DNA of 64,000 bases from Chryseobacterium camelliae (lineage in GTDB: Bacteria > Bacteroidota > Bacteroidia > Flavobacteriales > Weeksellaceae), in NCBI RefSeq assembly GCF_002770595.1, contig NZ_CP022986.1, positions 186,001 through 250,000 of the forward strand, read 5' to 3'. A program made the translations under genes and the position numbers. Below are positions 44,039-55,171 of the stretch, piece by piece (the first letter of the stretch is position 1; each line of letters begins with the position of its first letter). Under the pieces are notes generated by a model that searched no databases, was not told where the DNA came from, and saw only the letters and a list, made by a program, of their open reading frames with translations.

Positions 44039-46501
44039 ATGATCTTTAAACCTTGCCTATTCACTTTCTGTCTTTTCATAAGCGGATCTTTCCTTGCCCA
44101 GAAAGGCTGGAAAAACAAGCTTTGGTACGACAGGCCTGCTGCCCAGTGGGTGGAAGCTCTGCCTGTCGGAAACGGGAGGCTTGCAGCAATGGTTTATGGA
44201 GATCCAAATAAAGAAAAGCTACAGCTCAATGAAAGTACCTTCTGGTCCGGTGGTCCTTCCCGCAACGATAACCCGGATGGCCCGAAATTTTTGGATTCGA
44301 TCCGGTATTATTTGTTCAACGGAAATTACAAAAGAGCGCAGATCCTTGCCGACAAAAGTTTAACGGCAAAAACCCTTCACGGTTCAGCCTATCAGAATAT
44401 TGGTGAGTTAACCCTTGAATTTAATATTAGTAATGATGTTAAAAATTACTACCGGGAGTTAGACATTGAAAAAGCAATCACAACGACTACATTTTCAGCC
44501 AACGGAATCAATTTTAAAAGAGAAGTTTTCGCTTCCATTCCGGACAATGTGATTGTTATTAAATTAAGTTCAGATAAAAAAAATGCGCTGAGTTTCTTCG
44601 CAGGTTTCAACAGCGAGCTCAAAAAAAACAGCAAAGCCATTGATTTCAATACCTTGCAGATGGACGGTTTGTCTTCAACTTTAGACGGCGTTCAGGGGCA
44701 GGTTAAATTTAATGCCATCGCAAAAATCCTCAACAAAGGTGGCAAAACAGAAGTTTCACAAAAAGGAATTTCAGTAAGTAACGCCAACGAAGTGATGATT
44801 CTCATTTCCATCGCCACCAATTTTACTGATTACAAAACTTTGAACACTGACGAAGTTTTAAAAAGCAAAAAATACATTTCGGAAGCAGAACCTAAAAGCT
44901 TTAATACCTTATTTAAGAACCATCTGAATGCCTATCAGAACTACTTTAAAAGAGTATATTTCGATTTAGGCACTTCCGAAGCGGCTAAAAATCCAACGGA
45001 TATCAGGATTAAAAACTTTGCCACAACCTATGATCCGGAACTCATCGCACTATATTACCAGTTCGGGCGCTATCTCCTGATTTCCTCCTCACAGCCAAGC
45101 GGACAGCCCGCCAATCTTCAGGGCATCTGGAACAATTCCAACAAACCGGCCTGGGACAGCAAATACACCATCAACATCAACACGGAAATGAACTATTGGC
45201 CGGCGGAAAAAACCGGACTTCCGGAAATGCACGAACCGCTGATCCAAATGGTAAAAGACCTTAGCGAATCCGGACGAGAAACGGCAAAAACCATGTACAA
45301 CAGCCGGGGTTGGGTTGTTCATCACAACACCGATATTTGGAGAATCAGCGGAGTGGTGGATTTCGCCAACGCCGGCATGTGGCCGATGGGTGGCGCATGG
45401 CTTTCCCAGCACCTTTGGGACAAATACCTGTACAGCGGAGATCTGAATTACCTCAGATCGGTTTATCCGGTTCTGAAATCCGCTGCACAGTTCTATGAAG
45501 ACTTTCTTATTGAAGACCCGACCCATCACTGGCTCGTCGTAAGTCCGTCCATGTCTCCTGAAAACATTCCGCAGGGGCATCAGGGCAGTGCTCTGGCGGC
45601 TGGAAATACCATGGACAACCAACTGATGTTCGACCTGTTCACCAAAACCAGAAAAGCAGCACAGCTTCTGAATCTCGATGCAGATCAAATTCCGGTTTGG
45701 AACAGCATCATCTCTAAATTACCGCCGATGCAGATCGGGCGTTACGGCCAGTTGCAGGAATGGATGGAAGATGTTGACGATCCGAAAGACAATCACCGCC
45801 ACGTTTCCCATCTGTACGGATTATTTCCGTCCAATCAAATCAACCCTTTCACGACACCGGAACTGACGGATGCAGCCAGAACGGTTCTTATTCACCGGGG
45901 CGACGTTTCCACAGGTTGGTCAATGGGCTGGAAGGTGAATCTTTGGGCGAAATTGCTTGATGGAAACCATGCTAATAAATTAATCAAAGACCAATTAACT
46001 TTAGTGGAAAAAGACGGCTGGGGCAGTAAAGGCGGAACCTATCCGAACCTGTTCGATGCCCATCCGCCGTTCCAGATCGACGGAAATTTTGGCTGTACTT
46101 CCGGGATTACCGAAATGCTCCTGCAAACCCAGAACGGTTTCATCGACATTCTTCCGGCCCTTCCGGACGAATGGAAAAACGGGAAAATTTCCGGGCTGAA
46201 AACCTATGGCGGTTTTGAAGTTAGCATCGTCTGGGAAAACAACAAAGCCAAAGAAGTCATCGTCAAATCAACACTGGGCGGAAATTGCCGATTGAGAACA
46301 CCCAATGAAATGCAGCTAACTGGAAATGCAAAACTAAAAAGAGCGGAAGGCAAAAACCCGAATCTCTTTTTTGATACCCCGGAAATAAAGACACCGTTGA
46401 TCTCAAAAGAGGCAAAACTGAATCCTGTTGAAATTAAAAACGAATTTATCTATGATTTTCCAACGGAGGCCGGAAAAATATATACATTAAAAATAAAATA
46501 A
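44039..46501 (+). CDS. GH95 family glycoside hydrolase (alpha-L-fucosidase / alpha-L-galactosidase)
   Basis: 820-residue secreted enzyme with signal peptide (MIFKPCLFTFCLFISGSFLAQ). An N-terminal beta domain carries WVEALPVGNGRLAAMVYG and LNESTFWSGGP; the (alpha/alpha)6 catalytic barrel carries NINTEMNYWPAE, GWVVHHNTDIWR, SPENIPQG, HVSHLYGLFPSNQI and DGNFGCTSGITEMLLQ, all family hallmarks. GH95 enzymes invert alpha-1,2-fucosides; some act on alpha-L-galactosides of complex xylans. In this cluster the L-galactosidase reading is attractive, but sequence alone does not decide it. Confidence 0.92.
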   Translation: MIFKPCLFTFCLFISGSFLAQKGWKNKLWYDRPAAQWVEALPVGNGRLAAMVYGDPNKEKLQLNESTFWSGGPSRNDNPDGPKFLDSIRYYLFNGNYKRAQILADKSLTAKTLHGSAYQNIGELTLEFNISNDVKNYYRELDIEKAITTTTFSANGINFKREVFASIPDNVIVIKLSSDKKNALSFFAGFNSELKKNSKAIDFNTLQMDGLSSTLDGVQGQVKFNAIAKILNKGGKTEVSQKGISVSNANEVMILISIATNFTDYKTLNTDEVLKSKKYISEAEPKSFNTLFKNHLNAYQNYFKRVYFDLGTSEAAKNPTDIRIKNFATTYDPELIALYYQFGRYLLISSSQPSGQPANLQGIWNNSNKPAWDSKYTININTEMNYWPAEKTGLPEMHEPLIQMVKDLSESGRETAKTMYNSRGWVVHHNTDIWRISGVVDFANAGMWPMGGAWLSQHLWDKYLYSGDLNYLRSVYPVLKSAAQFYEDFLIEDPTHHWLVVSPSMSPENIPQGHQGSALAAGNTMDNQLMFDLFTKTRKAAQLLNLDADQIPVWNSIISKLPPMQIGRYGQLQEWMEDVDDPKDNHRHVSHLYGLFPSNQINPFTTPELTDAARTVLIHRGDVSTGWSMGWKVNLWAKLLDGNHANKLIKDQLTLVEKDGWGSKGGTYPNLFDAHPPFQIDGNFGCTSGITEMLLQTQNGFIDILPALPDEWKNGKISGLKTYGGFEVSIVWENNKAKEVIVKSTLGGNCRLRTPNEMQLTGNAKLKRAEGKNPNLFFDTPEIKTPLISKEAKLNPVEIKNEFIYDFPTEAGKIYTLKIK

Positions 46502-46547
46502 TCAATAGGAACGATATCATCCTATTAACTATTAACGAGAAATTAGA

Positions 46548-46660
46548 AACCCTGAAAGGGTTGAACAACAATAGCCACAGGTGAAACCTGTGGGGAATGA
46601 ATAGAAAAAATCACGAACCCTGAAAGGGTTCCACAACCATAATCACAGGTGCGGCCTGTG
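46548..46660. repeat. Tandem pair of double-hairpin repeats (family A)
   Basis: Four hairpins alternate: AACCCT-GAA-AGGGTT (46548-46562), CCACAGGT-GAA-ACCTGTGG (46575-46593), GAACCCT-GAA-AGGGTTC (46615-46631) and CACAGGT-GCG-GCCTGTG (46644-46660). The spacer within each pair is exactly 12 bases and conserved in sequence (ACAACAATA / ACAACCATAA). So a ~67-base unit made of two different hairpins is duplicated. Just before it, 46504-46526 holds AATAGGA/TCCTATT and the prefix of family B. The gap 46502-46800 holds no gene. Confidence 0.8.
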
Positions 46661-46800
46661 TAAAACCAAAAACTGATTCAAAATTTAAAATAAAAAATTA
46701 AGAAATTTATATATGAAATCGCCAGGGTTAGCAGCAAACGCAAACACCAATGAAGATACAGCGATTCCATATGACCTTTGAAAATAATCAATATCTACAT

Positions 46801-48519
46801 ATGAAAAAGAGACCCATGAATCCGAATTTTTTAAAGAACAAATTCACTCTGCTAACGGCAGCAGCGTTCTTAAGCGTGAGCAACATTTCTGCTCAGACCT
46901 TTTCCGATTTCAACTACCGTGGAAACGATAAAATATACAACGATAATCCGCTGAAACCGGACGAATTCTATTCGCCGATCCTTCAGGGGTGTTATCCGGA
47001 TCCGAGCATTACGAAAAAAGGTGACGACTATTATCTGGTGAATTCATCGTTCTCCATGTTTCCTGGGGTTCCGATTTTTACGTCTAAAGATATGGTTAAC
47101 TGGAAGCAGATCGGTCACGTGTTGGACAGGCCTTCTCAATTGAAAGTTGAAAAAGGAGGTGTTTCGCAGGGAATTTATGCACCGGACATCAAATACAACA
47201 AATACAACGACACCTTCTACATGATCACCACCCAGATCGCGGGCGGAGTAGGAAACATGGTCGTAAAAACCAAAGATCCTGCAAAAGGCTGGAGCGAAGT
47301 ACAGAAGCTGAATTTCGATGGGATCGACCCTGCGATCTTCTTTGACGACGATGGAAAAGCGTACATCGTTCACAACGATGCACCGCCAAAGGGAACCGAG
47401 CAGTATCAGGGTCATCGTGTGATCAAAATGTGGGATTATGATCTTGAAAAAGACCAGGTAGTAGCAGGATCCGATAGAATTATTGTGAACGCCGGGGTGG
47501 ATATTACCCAGAAACCGATCTGGATTGAAGGGCCGCATTTATACAAATACAAAGGGAAATATTACCTGATGTGCGCGGAAGGCGGAACCGGAGGATGGCA
47601 TAGCGAAGTCATCTTCATGGCCGATTCTCCGAAAGGACCGTTTGTTCCGGCTAAAAACAACCCGATCCTGACGCAGCGGTATTTCCCGAAAGACCGCAAG
47701 GAAAAAGTAGACTGGGCAGGCCACGCCGACTTAGTAGAAGGACCGAACGGACAATGGTATGGTGTATTCTTGGCTATCCGTCCGAATGTCAACAACCGCG
47801 TGAACAAAGGCCGTGAAACATTCCTGCTTCCGGTGGACTGGAGCGGAACCTATCCGGTATTCCAGAACGGACTGGTACCGATGAAACCGAAACTGAAATT
47901 ACCGGAAGGCACTCAAAACCAGACCGGACAAAACGGATTCTTCCCGAACGGAAACTTCACATATAACGATAAATTAACGGATAAAAACCTGGATTACCGT
48001 TGGATCGCTATGCGCGGGCCGCGTGAAAATTTCATCACTGCAACGAAAAACGGGGTAAAAGTGAATCCTATGGAAACTAATATCAAAGCCTTGGCTCCGG
48101 TATCCGCGTTGTTCCACAGGCTGCAGCATGAAGATTTTGAAACGTCTGTAACCCTGGATTTCAAACCGAAATCGGAAAAAGAACTCGCCGGGATTACCTG
48201 CTATCAAAGCGAAAGGTTCAACTATGTCTTCGGGATTACCAAAAAAGACAAAGACTACTATATCGTTCTCGAAAGAACCGAAAAAGGAGCCTCCAAACTG
48301 ATTGCCAGCGAGAAAATTTCCCTTTCCAAAACCATTAAATTACAGGTAACCGGTGAGAATGATAACCTTAGCTTCAACTATGCACTGGACGGTAAAAACT
48401 TTAAAAACCTGGGCGGACCGGTTTCCGGAGACATCTTATCAACCGATGTAGCCGGCGGTTTCACCGGAAGCTTAATCGGGTTATACAGTACGTTGTCTAA
48501 TGATATTGTACCGAATTAA
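46801..48519 (+). CDS. GH43 family beta-xylosidase/alpha-L-arabinofuranosidase with C-terminal beta-sandwich
   Basis: 572 residues from the ATG at 46801, which gives a signal peptide ending at VSNISAQ; an upstream ATG at 46750 would add 17 residues. The five-bladed propeller shows the general base Asp in GCYPDPSITKKGDDYY, the pKa-modulating Asp in FDGIDPAIFFDDDGKAYI and the acid Glu in WIEGPHLYKYKGKYYL. Residues ~390-572 form a concanavalin-like domain (DKNLDYRWIAMRG, FETSVTLDFKPKSEKELAGITCYQ) typical of GH43 xylosidases. The Ile-His/FPGVPIFTSKDMVNW block is that of xylan-active members. Confidence 0.92.
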   Translation: MKKRPMNPNFLKNKFTLLTAAAFLSVSNISAQTFSDFNYRGNDKIYNDNPLKPDEFYSPILQGCYPDPSITKKGDDYYLVNSSFSMFPGVPIFTSKDMVNWKQIGHVLDRPSQLKVEKGGVSQGIYAPDIKYNKYNDTFYMITTQIAGGVGNMVVKTKDPAKGWSEVQKLNFDGIDPAIFFDDDGKAYIVHNDAPPKGTEQYQGHRVIKMWDYDLEKDQVVAGSDRIIVNAGVDITQKPIWIEGPHLYKYKGKYYLMCAEGGTGGWHSEVIFMADSPKGPFVPAKNNPILTQRYFPKDRKEKVDWAGHADLVEGPNGQWYGVFLAIRPNVNNRVNKGRETFLLPVDWSGTYPVFQNGLVPMKPKLKLPEGTQNQTGQNGFFPNGNFTYNDKLTDKNLDYRWIAMRGPRENFITATKNGVKVNPMETNIKALAPVSALFHRLQHEDFETSVTLDFKPKSEKELAGITCYQSERFNYVFGITKKDKDYYIVLERTEKGASKLIASEKISLSKTIKLQVTGENDNLSFNYALDGKNFKNLGGPVSGDILSTDVAGGFTGSLIGLYSTLSNDIVPN

Positions 48520-48531
48520 TCTGGCTCAATA

Positions 48532-48598
48532 TCAATAGGAACGGGCTTTAGCCCGTTTTCACAAAAAAACAGCATCCATTTGGCTTTAGCCAAAACTT
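48532..48598. repeat. Double-hairpin repeat (family B, copy 1) in the leader of a GH43 gene
   Basis: After the prefix ATCAATAGGAA, hairpin one is AACGGGC-TTTA-GCCCGTT (48540-48557) and hairpin two is TTTGGC-TTTA-GCCAAA (48579-48594), separated by 21 bases. A second copy with identical design and spacing lies at 56578-56642. It ends 33 bases before the GTG start at 48628. Confidence 0.8.
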
Positions 48599-48627
48599 AC
48601 CAAGCACCTAAACCACAATATCAAACC

Positions 48628-50250
48628 GTGAATATTAAAAAATCATTTTATATAGTTTCTTTTTTGGGATTTATCGGGCTGAATTCAATTTCAGCCCAGG
48701 TAAATCCTTTTCAGAAAGCAACGACAGCATTTACCAATCCCATCATCTGGGCGGATGCTCCGGACTTATCCATTACCCGGAACGGTGATGACTTTTACCT
48801 CATCAGCACCACGATGCACCTCATGCCGGGCGCTCCGGTCATGCATTCCAGAGACCTGGTGCACTGGGAAATGTCGAGCTATGTTTTTAATACCTTAAAT
48901 GACAATTCCAAATACGATCTGCTGAACGGAACCGTTTACGGTCGCGGACAGTGGGCCTCTTCCATCCGGTATCACAAAGGGAAATATTACGTTTTGTTTT
49001 CCCCAAATGACGAACCGTTCAAATCATATTTTTACGTTACCGACAATCCCGAAAAAGGAAACTGGAAGCTGTTGACGAGAACAAGGCATTTTCATGATGC
49101 GTCTTTGCTGTTTGACGATGACGATCGGGTGTATGTCTTCACTTCCAATAAGGTTTTTGAACTGAGCCCGGATTTTAAAACCATTATCGGAAATCCTGAC
49201 GGAACGGAAGTTTTCCAAAAGGATGCCTCGGAAACCGGACTGCTGGAAGGCAACCAGATCATTAAAAAAGATGGGAAATATTACATGATGATGATTTCCT
49301 GGCCAAGAGGCGGGAAGCGCCGTCAGGAAGTGTACAGAGCGGATAAAGTCACCGGGCCTTTTGAGAAGAAAGTCGTTCTCGAAGATAACTTTTTAGGGTT
49401 TTCCTACGCCGGGCAAGGTGCTCTGATTGATGATAAAAACGGCAACTGGTATTCCCTGATCTTTCAGGACAGAAATGGAGTAGGTCGGGTTCCGATTCTA
49501 ATTCCGGTAAAATGGGAAAACGGCTGGCCGATATTGGGCGACAATGGAAAAGTACCTTTAAAAGGAGAAGTTCCTCTTCCGCCGTTTAAGCCGAAAAATC
49601 ACCTGGTAGAAAGCGACGAATTTACCGATAAGAAAATGAAAATCCAATGGCAATGGAATCATAATCCCGTCAATTCAGCCTGGTCGTTATCCGAAAGAAA
49701 AGGATTTTTAAGACTAAAAACATCCAGGATTGTAGATAATGTATATCTCGCTCCGAATACGCTCACCCAAAGAATGGAAGGTCAGGAATGCAGCGGAGTT
49801 GTAGCCTTGGATGTTAAAGGAATGAAGGACGGTGATGTGGCAGGTTTCAGTGCATTCAATGGTGATTCCGGGATTCTGTCTATCGTAATGGAAGACGGCA
49901 AAAAGTTTGTCACTTTTGAAAGTAATGAAGTCAGTCTCGATAACAAAACCAAGGCGGTTACTGGGGTTAAAAAAGAAGAGAAAAAACGGATTCTGCTCAA
50001 TTCAGACAAGGTTTATTTTAAAATTGATGCCGATTTTAACCTGGGGAAAGACCTGGCGGATTTTTATTACAGCACCGATCAGAAAAACTGGACCGAAATG
50101 GCAAAAGATTACAAAATGATTTTTGATTACCGGAGATTATTCATGGGTTCCAAGTTTGCGGTTTTCAATTATGCCACCAAAAGCCTGGGCGGTTTTGTAG
50201 ATGTCGACTTTTTCAGGGTCAAAACAGATTTAGACACAATAGAGGAATAA
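48628..50250 (+). CDS. GH43 family glycoside hydrolase with C-terminal beta-sandwich, GTG start
   Basis: 540 residues. The frame opens at a TTG (48580) inside the family-B repeat; the GTG at 48628 is preferred as it gives the signal peptide MNIKKSFYIVSFLGFIGLNSISAQ. Catalytic positions are the Asp in IIWADAPDLSITRNGDDFY, Asp in FHDASLLFDDDDRVYV, and Glu in LLEGNQIIKKDGKYYMMM. The TMHLMPGAPVMHSRDLVHWE block is typical of a GH43 subgroup of arabinofuranosidases/xylosidases. Residues ~330-540 form a sandwich domain (FTDKKMKIQWQWNHNPVNSAWSLSERKGFLRLKT). Start choice is moderately certain. Confidence 0.88.
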   Translation: MNIKKSFYIVSFLGFIGLNSISAQVNPFQKATTAFTNPIIWADAPDLSITRNGDDFYLISTTMHLMPGAPVMHSRDLVHWEMSSYVFNTLNDNSKYDLLNGTVYGRGQWASSIRYHKGKYYVLFSPNDEPFKSYFYVTDNPEKGNWKLLTRTRHFHDASLLFDDDDRVYVFTSNKVFELSPDFKTIIGNPDGTEVFQKDASETGLLEGNQIIKKDGKYYMMMISWPRGGKRRQEVYRADKVTGPFEKKVVLEDNFLGFSYAGQGALIDDKNGNWYSLIFQDRNGVGRVPILIPVKWENGWPILGDNGKVPLKGEVPLPPFKPKNHLVESDEFTDKKMKIQWQWNHNPVNSAWSLSERKGFLRLKTSRIVDNVYLAPNTLTQRMEGQECSGVVALDVKGMKDGDVAGFSAFNGDSGILSIVMEDGKKFVTFESNEVSLDNKTKAVTGVKKEEKKRILLNSDKVYFKIDADFNLGKDLADFYYSTDQKNWTEMAKDYKMIFDYRRLFMGSKFAVFNYATKSLGGFVDVDFFRVKTDLDTIEE

Positions 50251-50251
50251 A

Positions 50252-50460
50252 GCTCCGCAGGAGTAACCTGTTAATAGAAAGTAGTGATAATGACGGCAAG
50301 CATAGCTCCATGGGAGCGGCCTTATAATAGATTAATGATGGACAAGTAATTAGTATAAAGGTTCAAGCACCAAAAGAAAGCTCCATAGGAGCACCGTGTT
50401 AATAGCAAAATATTGGCAATACCAGCAAAATGAAGCTCCGTAGGAGCGACCTGTCAATAA
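50252..50460. repeat. Array of four short GCTCC/GGAGC hairpin repeats (family C)
   Basis: Cores at 50252, 50305, 50380 and 50435 share the form AGCTCC-3nt-GGAGC followed by ACCTGTTAATAG with small changes. Loops are GCA, ATG, ATA and GTA. Start-to-start distances are about 53, 75 and 55 bases, so spacers differ in length. The array fills most of the 324-base gap 50251-50574, which holds no gene. There is no adjacent cas gene. Confidence 0.75.
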
Positions 50461-50568
50461 CAAGTCCGTTTATAAAACAACGGTCAACCCATAATAAAAT
50501 GAAAAAAAATAAACCCTTGCCGGTCTTATTTTTTTGCCTAAATTAATAAGTGTAAAAATTACAAATAA

Positions 50569-52500
<1,932 letters not shown>

Positions 52501-52708
52501 CAATATACAAAATCAATATCCCTTGAATTTTTGACTAAATAAAGATTGAGATCAAATAATACATAACTTCATAGAAAACGTATACGGCGGCAAGTCTGTA
52601 TACCACTCAAAAAAAACACCACAAGTCATTTGCAGCATTCTGCAGCGGACAACTTTGAAATTTGATGAAAAAAAGAGATCTGAACCTGATTTCAAATCCT
52701 CTTATGCC

Positions 52709-55162
52709 ATGAAATACAAAGATATCAACCTTAAAAAAGCAACATTCACCGTAATAATGATCACGGCGGGATGGAGTCATTCGGTCTACGCACAGGCCTA
52801 CGTTAAAAATGATTCGGGACTGAGCCTTACCGCTGACCGGATGGATGTAAAAGTAATGTTTTACGCGCCCGGTATCGTACGGGTAGTAAAATACCCTGCT
52901 GGTAAACCATTTTCAAAAAGAAGTCTGGCAGTGATTAAAAAAGAACAAAAAACCCAATTTTCCATTTTGGAAAAGGACGGTTCTATTGTATTAAAATCAA
53001 ATGCTCTACAGCTTTCCATTGATGCTAAAACCGGAAAAATATTGTACCGGTCACCATTAGGACAGGAGCTTCTGAAAGAAACCGGAAGCGGTTTCAGGCC
53101 CTTTAATGATACCGGAAATCAAACCTATTCTGTGTCTCAATCATTTCAATTGGAAAAAGATGAACCGATCTATGGTTTAGGAATTCTTCAAAACGGGAAA
53201 ATGTCCCAGCGGAATACGGATGTCAAGATGATCCAGAACAACACCTGGGATTTTGTGCCGTTTTTCCAGTCGGTAAAGGGCTACGGTGTCTTTTGGGACA
53301 ACTATTCTCCTACGCAGTTTACCGATACCCCGCACAAAACCTCTTTCTCTTCAGAAGTAGGCGAAGGTGTGGATTATTATTTTATCTACGGGAAAAATGC
53401 CGACGGCGTGGTGGCAGGAATGCGGAACCTGACGGGAAATGTACCGATGCTTCCGCTTTGGACCTACGGCTACTGGCAGAGCAAAGAACGCTACAAAAGT
53501 CAGGATGAACTGGTAGATGTAGTGAAAAAATACAGGGAATTAAAAGTCCCTCTTGACGGAATTATTCAGGATTGGCAGTATTGGGGAAACAATTACCAAT
53601 GGAACGCGATGGATTTCATCAGTCCCGATTTTCCTGATGCCCCAAAAATGATGAAGGATATTCATGACAGGAATGCACATCTTTCTGTTTCCATCTGGTC
53701 GTCATTCGGGCCGATGACCCATCCGTACCGGGAAATGGATCAGAAAGGAATGCTGTTCAACTTTAAAACCTGGCCGGAATCGGGAAGGGAAGTCTGGCCG
53801 CCGGATATGAATTATCCTTCCGGAGTACGTGTATACGATGCGTACAATCCCGAAGCCCGGAACGTGTACTGGAAATATCTGAACAAAGGTCTTTTCAGCC
53901 TCGGCATAGATTCCTGGTGGATGGATTCTACCGAGCCGGATCATCTCAGCCAGAAACCTGAAGATCTGGATACAAAGACTTATTTGGGCTCATTCCGAAA
54001 AGTGAGAAATGCGTATCCTTTAATGACGGTCGGCGGAGTGTACGATCACCAACGCGAAACAACGAGTGACAAAAGGGTTTTTATTTTAACAAGATCAGCT
54101 TTTGCCGGACAGCAACGATACGGAGCCAATACCTGGTCGGGTGATGTCAACTCTTCCTGGGATATGTTGCGCAATCAGGTTCCTGCGGGTTTAAATTTCA
54201 GCCTTACCGGAAACCCGAATTTCAATTCCGATATCGGCGGCTTCTTTTCCGGAGTCTATAAAAGAAACGGAGGTGCCAAAAACCTGCTGTTTCAGGAATT
54301 GTACGTGCGTTGGTTGCAGTACGGCACTTTCACTCCGATGATGCGTTCCCACGGAACCGATGTACCGAGAGAAATCTATCAGTTCGGACAGAAAGGTGAT
54401 GTGGTGTACGATGTGATTGAGAAATTCATCAAATTGCGTTACAGTATGTTGCCGTACATTTATTCGACCTCGTGGGATGTTTCTGAAAATAATTCAAGTT
54501 TCCTGAGAGCTCTGGCGATGGATTTTTCTTCAGATCAAAAAACCTGGGACATAAACAATGAATATCTTTTCGGAAAGTCATTTTTAGTGGCTCCGGTTCT
54601 CAATGCCCAGTATACTCCGGAAAAAATCATCACCACCGATGAAAATGAGGGATGGAACAAAAAACAGGAAAGCGGGGAAAATGTTCCTTCCAAAGTAGAT
54701 TTCACACAAAACAAAACCGTGAAAGTCTATCTTCCGGCTGGTGCAGAATGGTTCGACTTCTGGACGAATGAAAAACACAAAGGCGGCCTGGAAATTCACA
54801 AAAACGTTAATATTCAAAGTATTCCGCTATATGTAAAAGCGGGAAGCATTATTCCGTTTGGTCCTGACGTGCAATATGCAACAGAGAAAAAATGGGACCA
54901 TCTCAAGGTAAAAATTTATCCGGGAACGGATGCAGATTTTGTTTTGTACGAGGATGAATTCGACAATTACAACTACGAGAAAGGTGCGTTTACCGAAATC
55001 CCTTTTCACTGGAACGAAAAATCAAAAACTTGTACTATAGAAGCCAGGAAAGGCAGATATAACGGGATGATTGAAAAAAGAAATTTCAGCTTAATCCTTC
55101 CCAATGGCCAACAGAAAACAGTGGAGTATTCCGGGAAAAAAATCAATGTAAATTTTAAATAA
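52709..55162 (+). CDS. GH31 family glycoside hydrolase, probable alpha-xylosidase
   Basis: 817 residues from the ATG at 52709, giving the signal peptide MKYKDINLKKATFTVIMITAGWSHSVYAQ; the longer frame starts at a TTG 54 bases earlier. N-terminal beta-sandwich, then the (beta/alpha)8 barrel with GIIQDWQYWG, the catalytic nucleophile Asp in GIDSWWMDSTEPD, the RSAFAGQQRYGANTWSGDV block holding the acid/base Asp, and GGFFSGV. The WWMDSTEP form is common in Bacteroidetes alpha-xylosidases. It ends 9 bases before the next gene. Confidence 0.9.
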   Translation: MKYKDINLKKATFTVIMITAGWSHSVYAQAYVKNDSGLSLTADRMDVKVMFYAPGIVRVVKYPAGKPFSKRSLAVIKKEQKTQFSILEKDGSIVLKSNALQLSIDAKTGKILYRSPLGQELLKETGSGFRPFNDTGNQTYSVSQSFQLEKDEPIYGLGILQNGKMSQRNTDVKMIQNNTWDFVPFFQSVKGYGVFWDNYSPTQFTDTPHKTSFSSEVGEGVDYYFIYGKNADGVVAGMRNLTGNVPMLPLWTYGYWQSKERYKSQDELVDVVKKYRELKVPLDGIIQDWQYWGNNYQWNAMDFISPDFPDAPKMMKDIHDRNAHLSVSIWSSFGPMTHPYREMDQKGMLFNFKTWPESGREVWPPDMNYPSGVRVYDAYNPEARNVYWKYLNKGLFSLGIDSWWMDSTEPDHLSQKPEDLDTKTYLGSFRKVRNAYPLMTVGGVYDHQRETTSDKRVFILTRSAFAGQQRYGANTWSGDVNSSWDMLRNQVPAGLNFSLTGNPNFNSDIGGFFSGVYKRNGGAKNLLFQELYVRWLQYGTFTPMMRSHGTDVPREIYQFGQKGDVVYDVIEKFIKLRYSMLPYIYSTSWDVSENNSSFLRALAMDFSSDQKTWDINNEYLFGKSFLVAPVLNAQYTPEKIITTDENEGWNKKQESGENVPSKVDFTQNKTVKVYLPAGAEWFDFWTNEKHKGGLEIHKNVNIQSIPLYVKAGSIIPFGPDVQYATEKKWDHLKVKIYPGTDADFVLYEDEFDNYNYEKGAFTEIPFHWNEKSKTCTIEARKGRYNGMIEKRNFSLILPNGQQKTVEYSGKKINVNFK

Positions 55163-55171
55163 TCTTAAGGT

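Noticed and set aside
45089-45688. 199-residue minus-strand ORF inside the GH95 gene
   Set aside because: Antisense shadow of a well-conserved GH95 catalytic region; no start context or domain.
50252-50460. CRISPR array
   Set aside because: Repeats are imperfect, spacers vary widely in length (about 25 to 48 bases), only four copies exist and no cas gene is nearby. The conserved part is a short hairpin plus tail.
52655-52708. TTG start of the GH31 gene
   Set aside because: The extra 18 residues are polar and hide the signal peptide; the ATG at 52709 gives a standard secretion signal.
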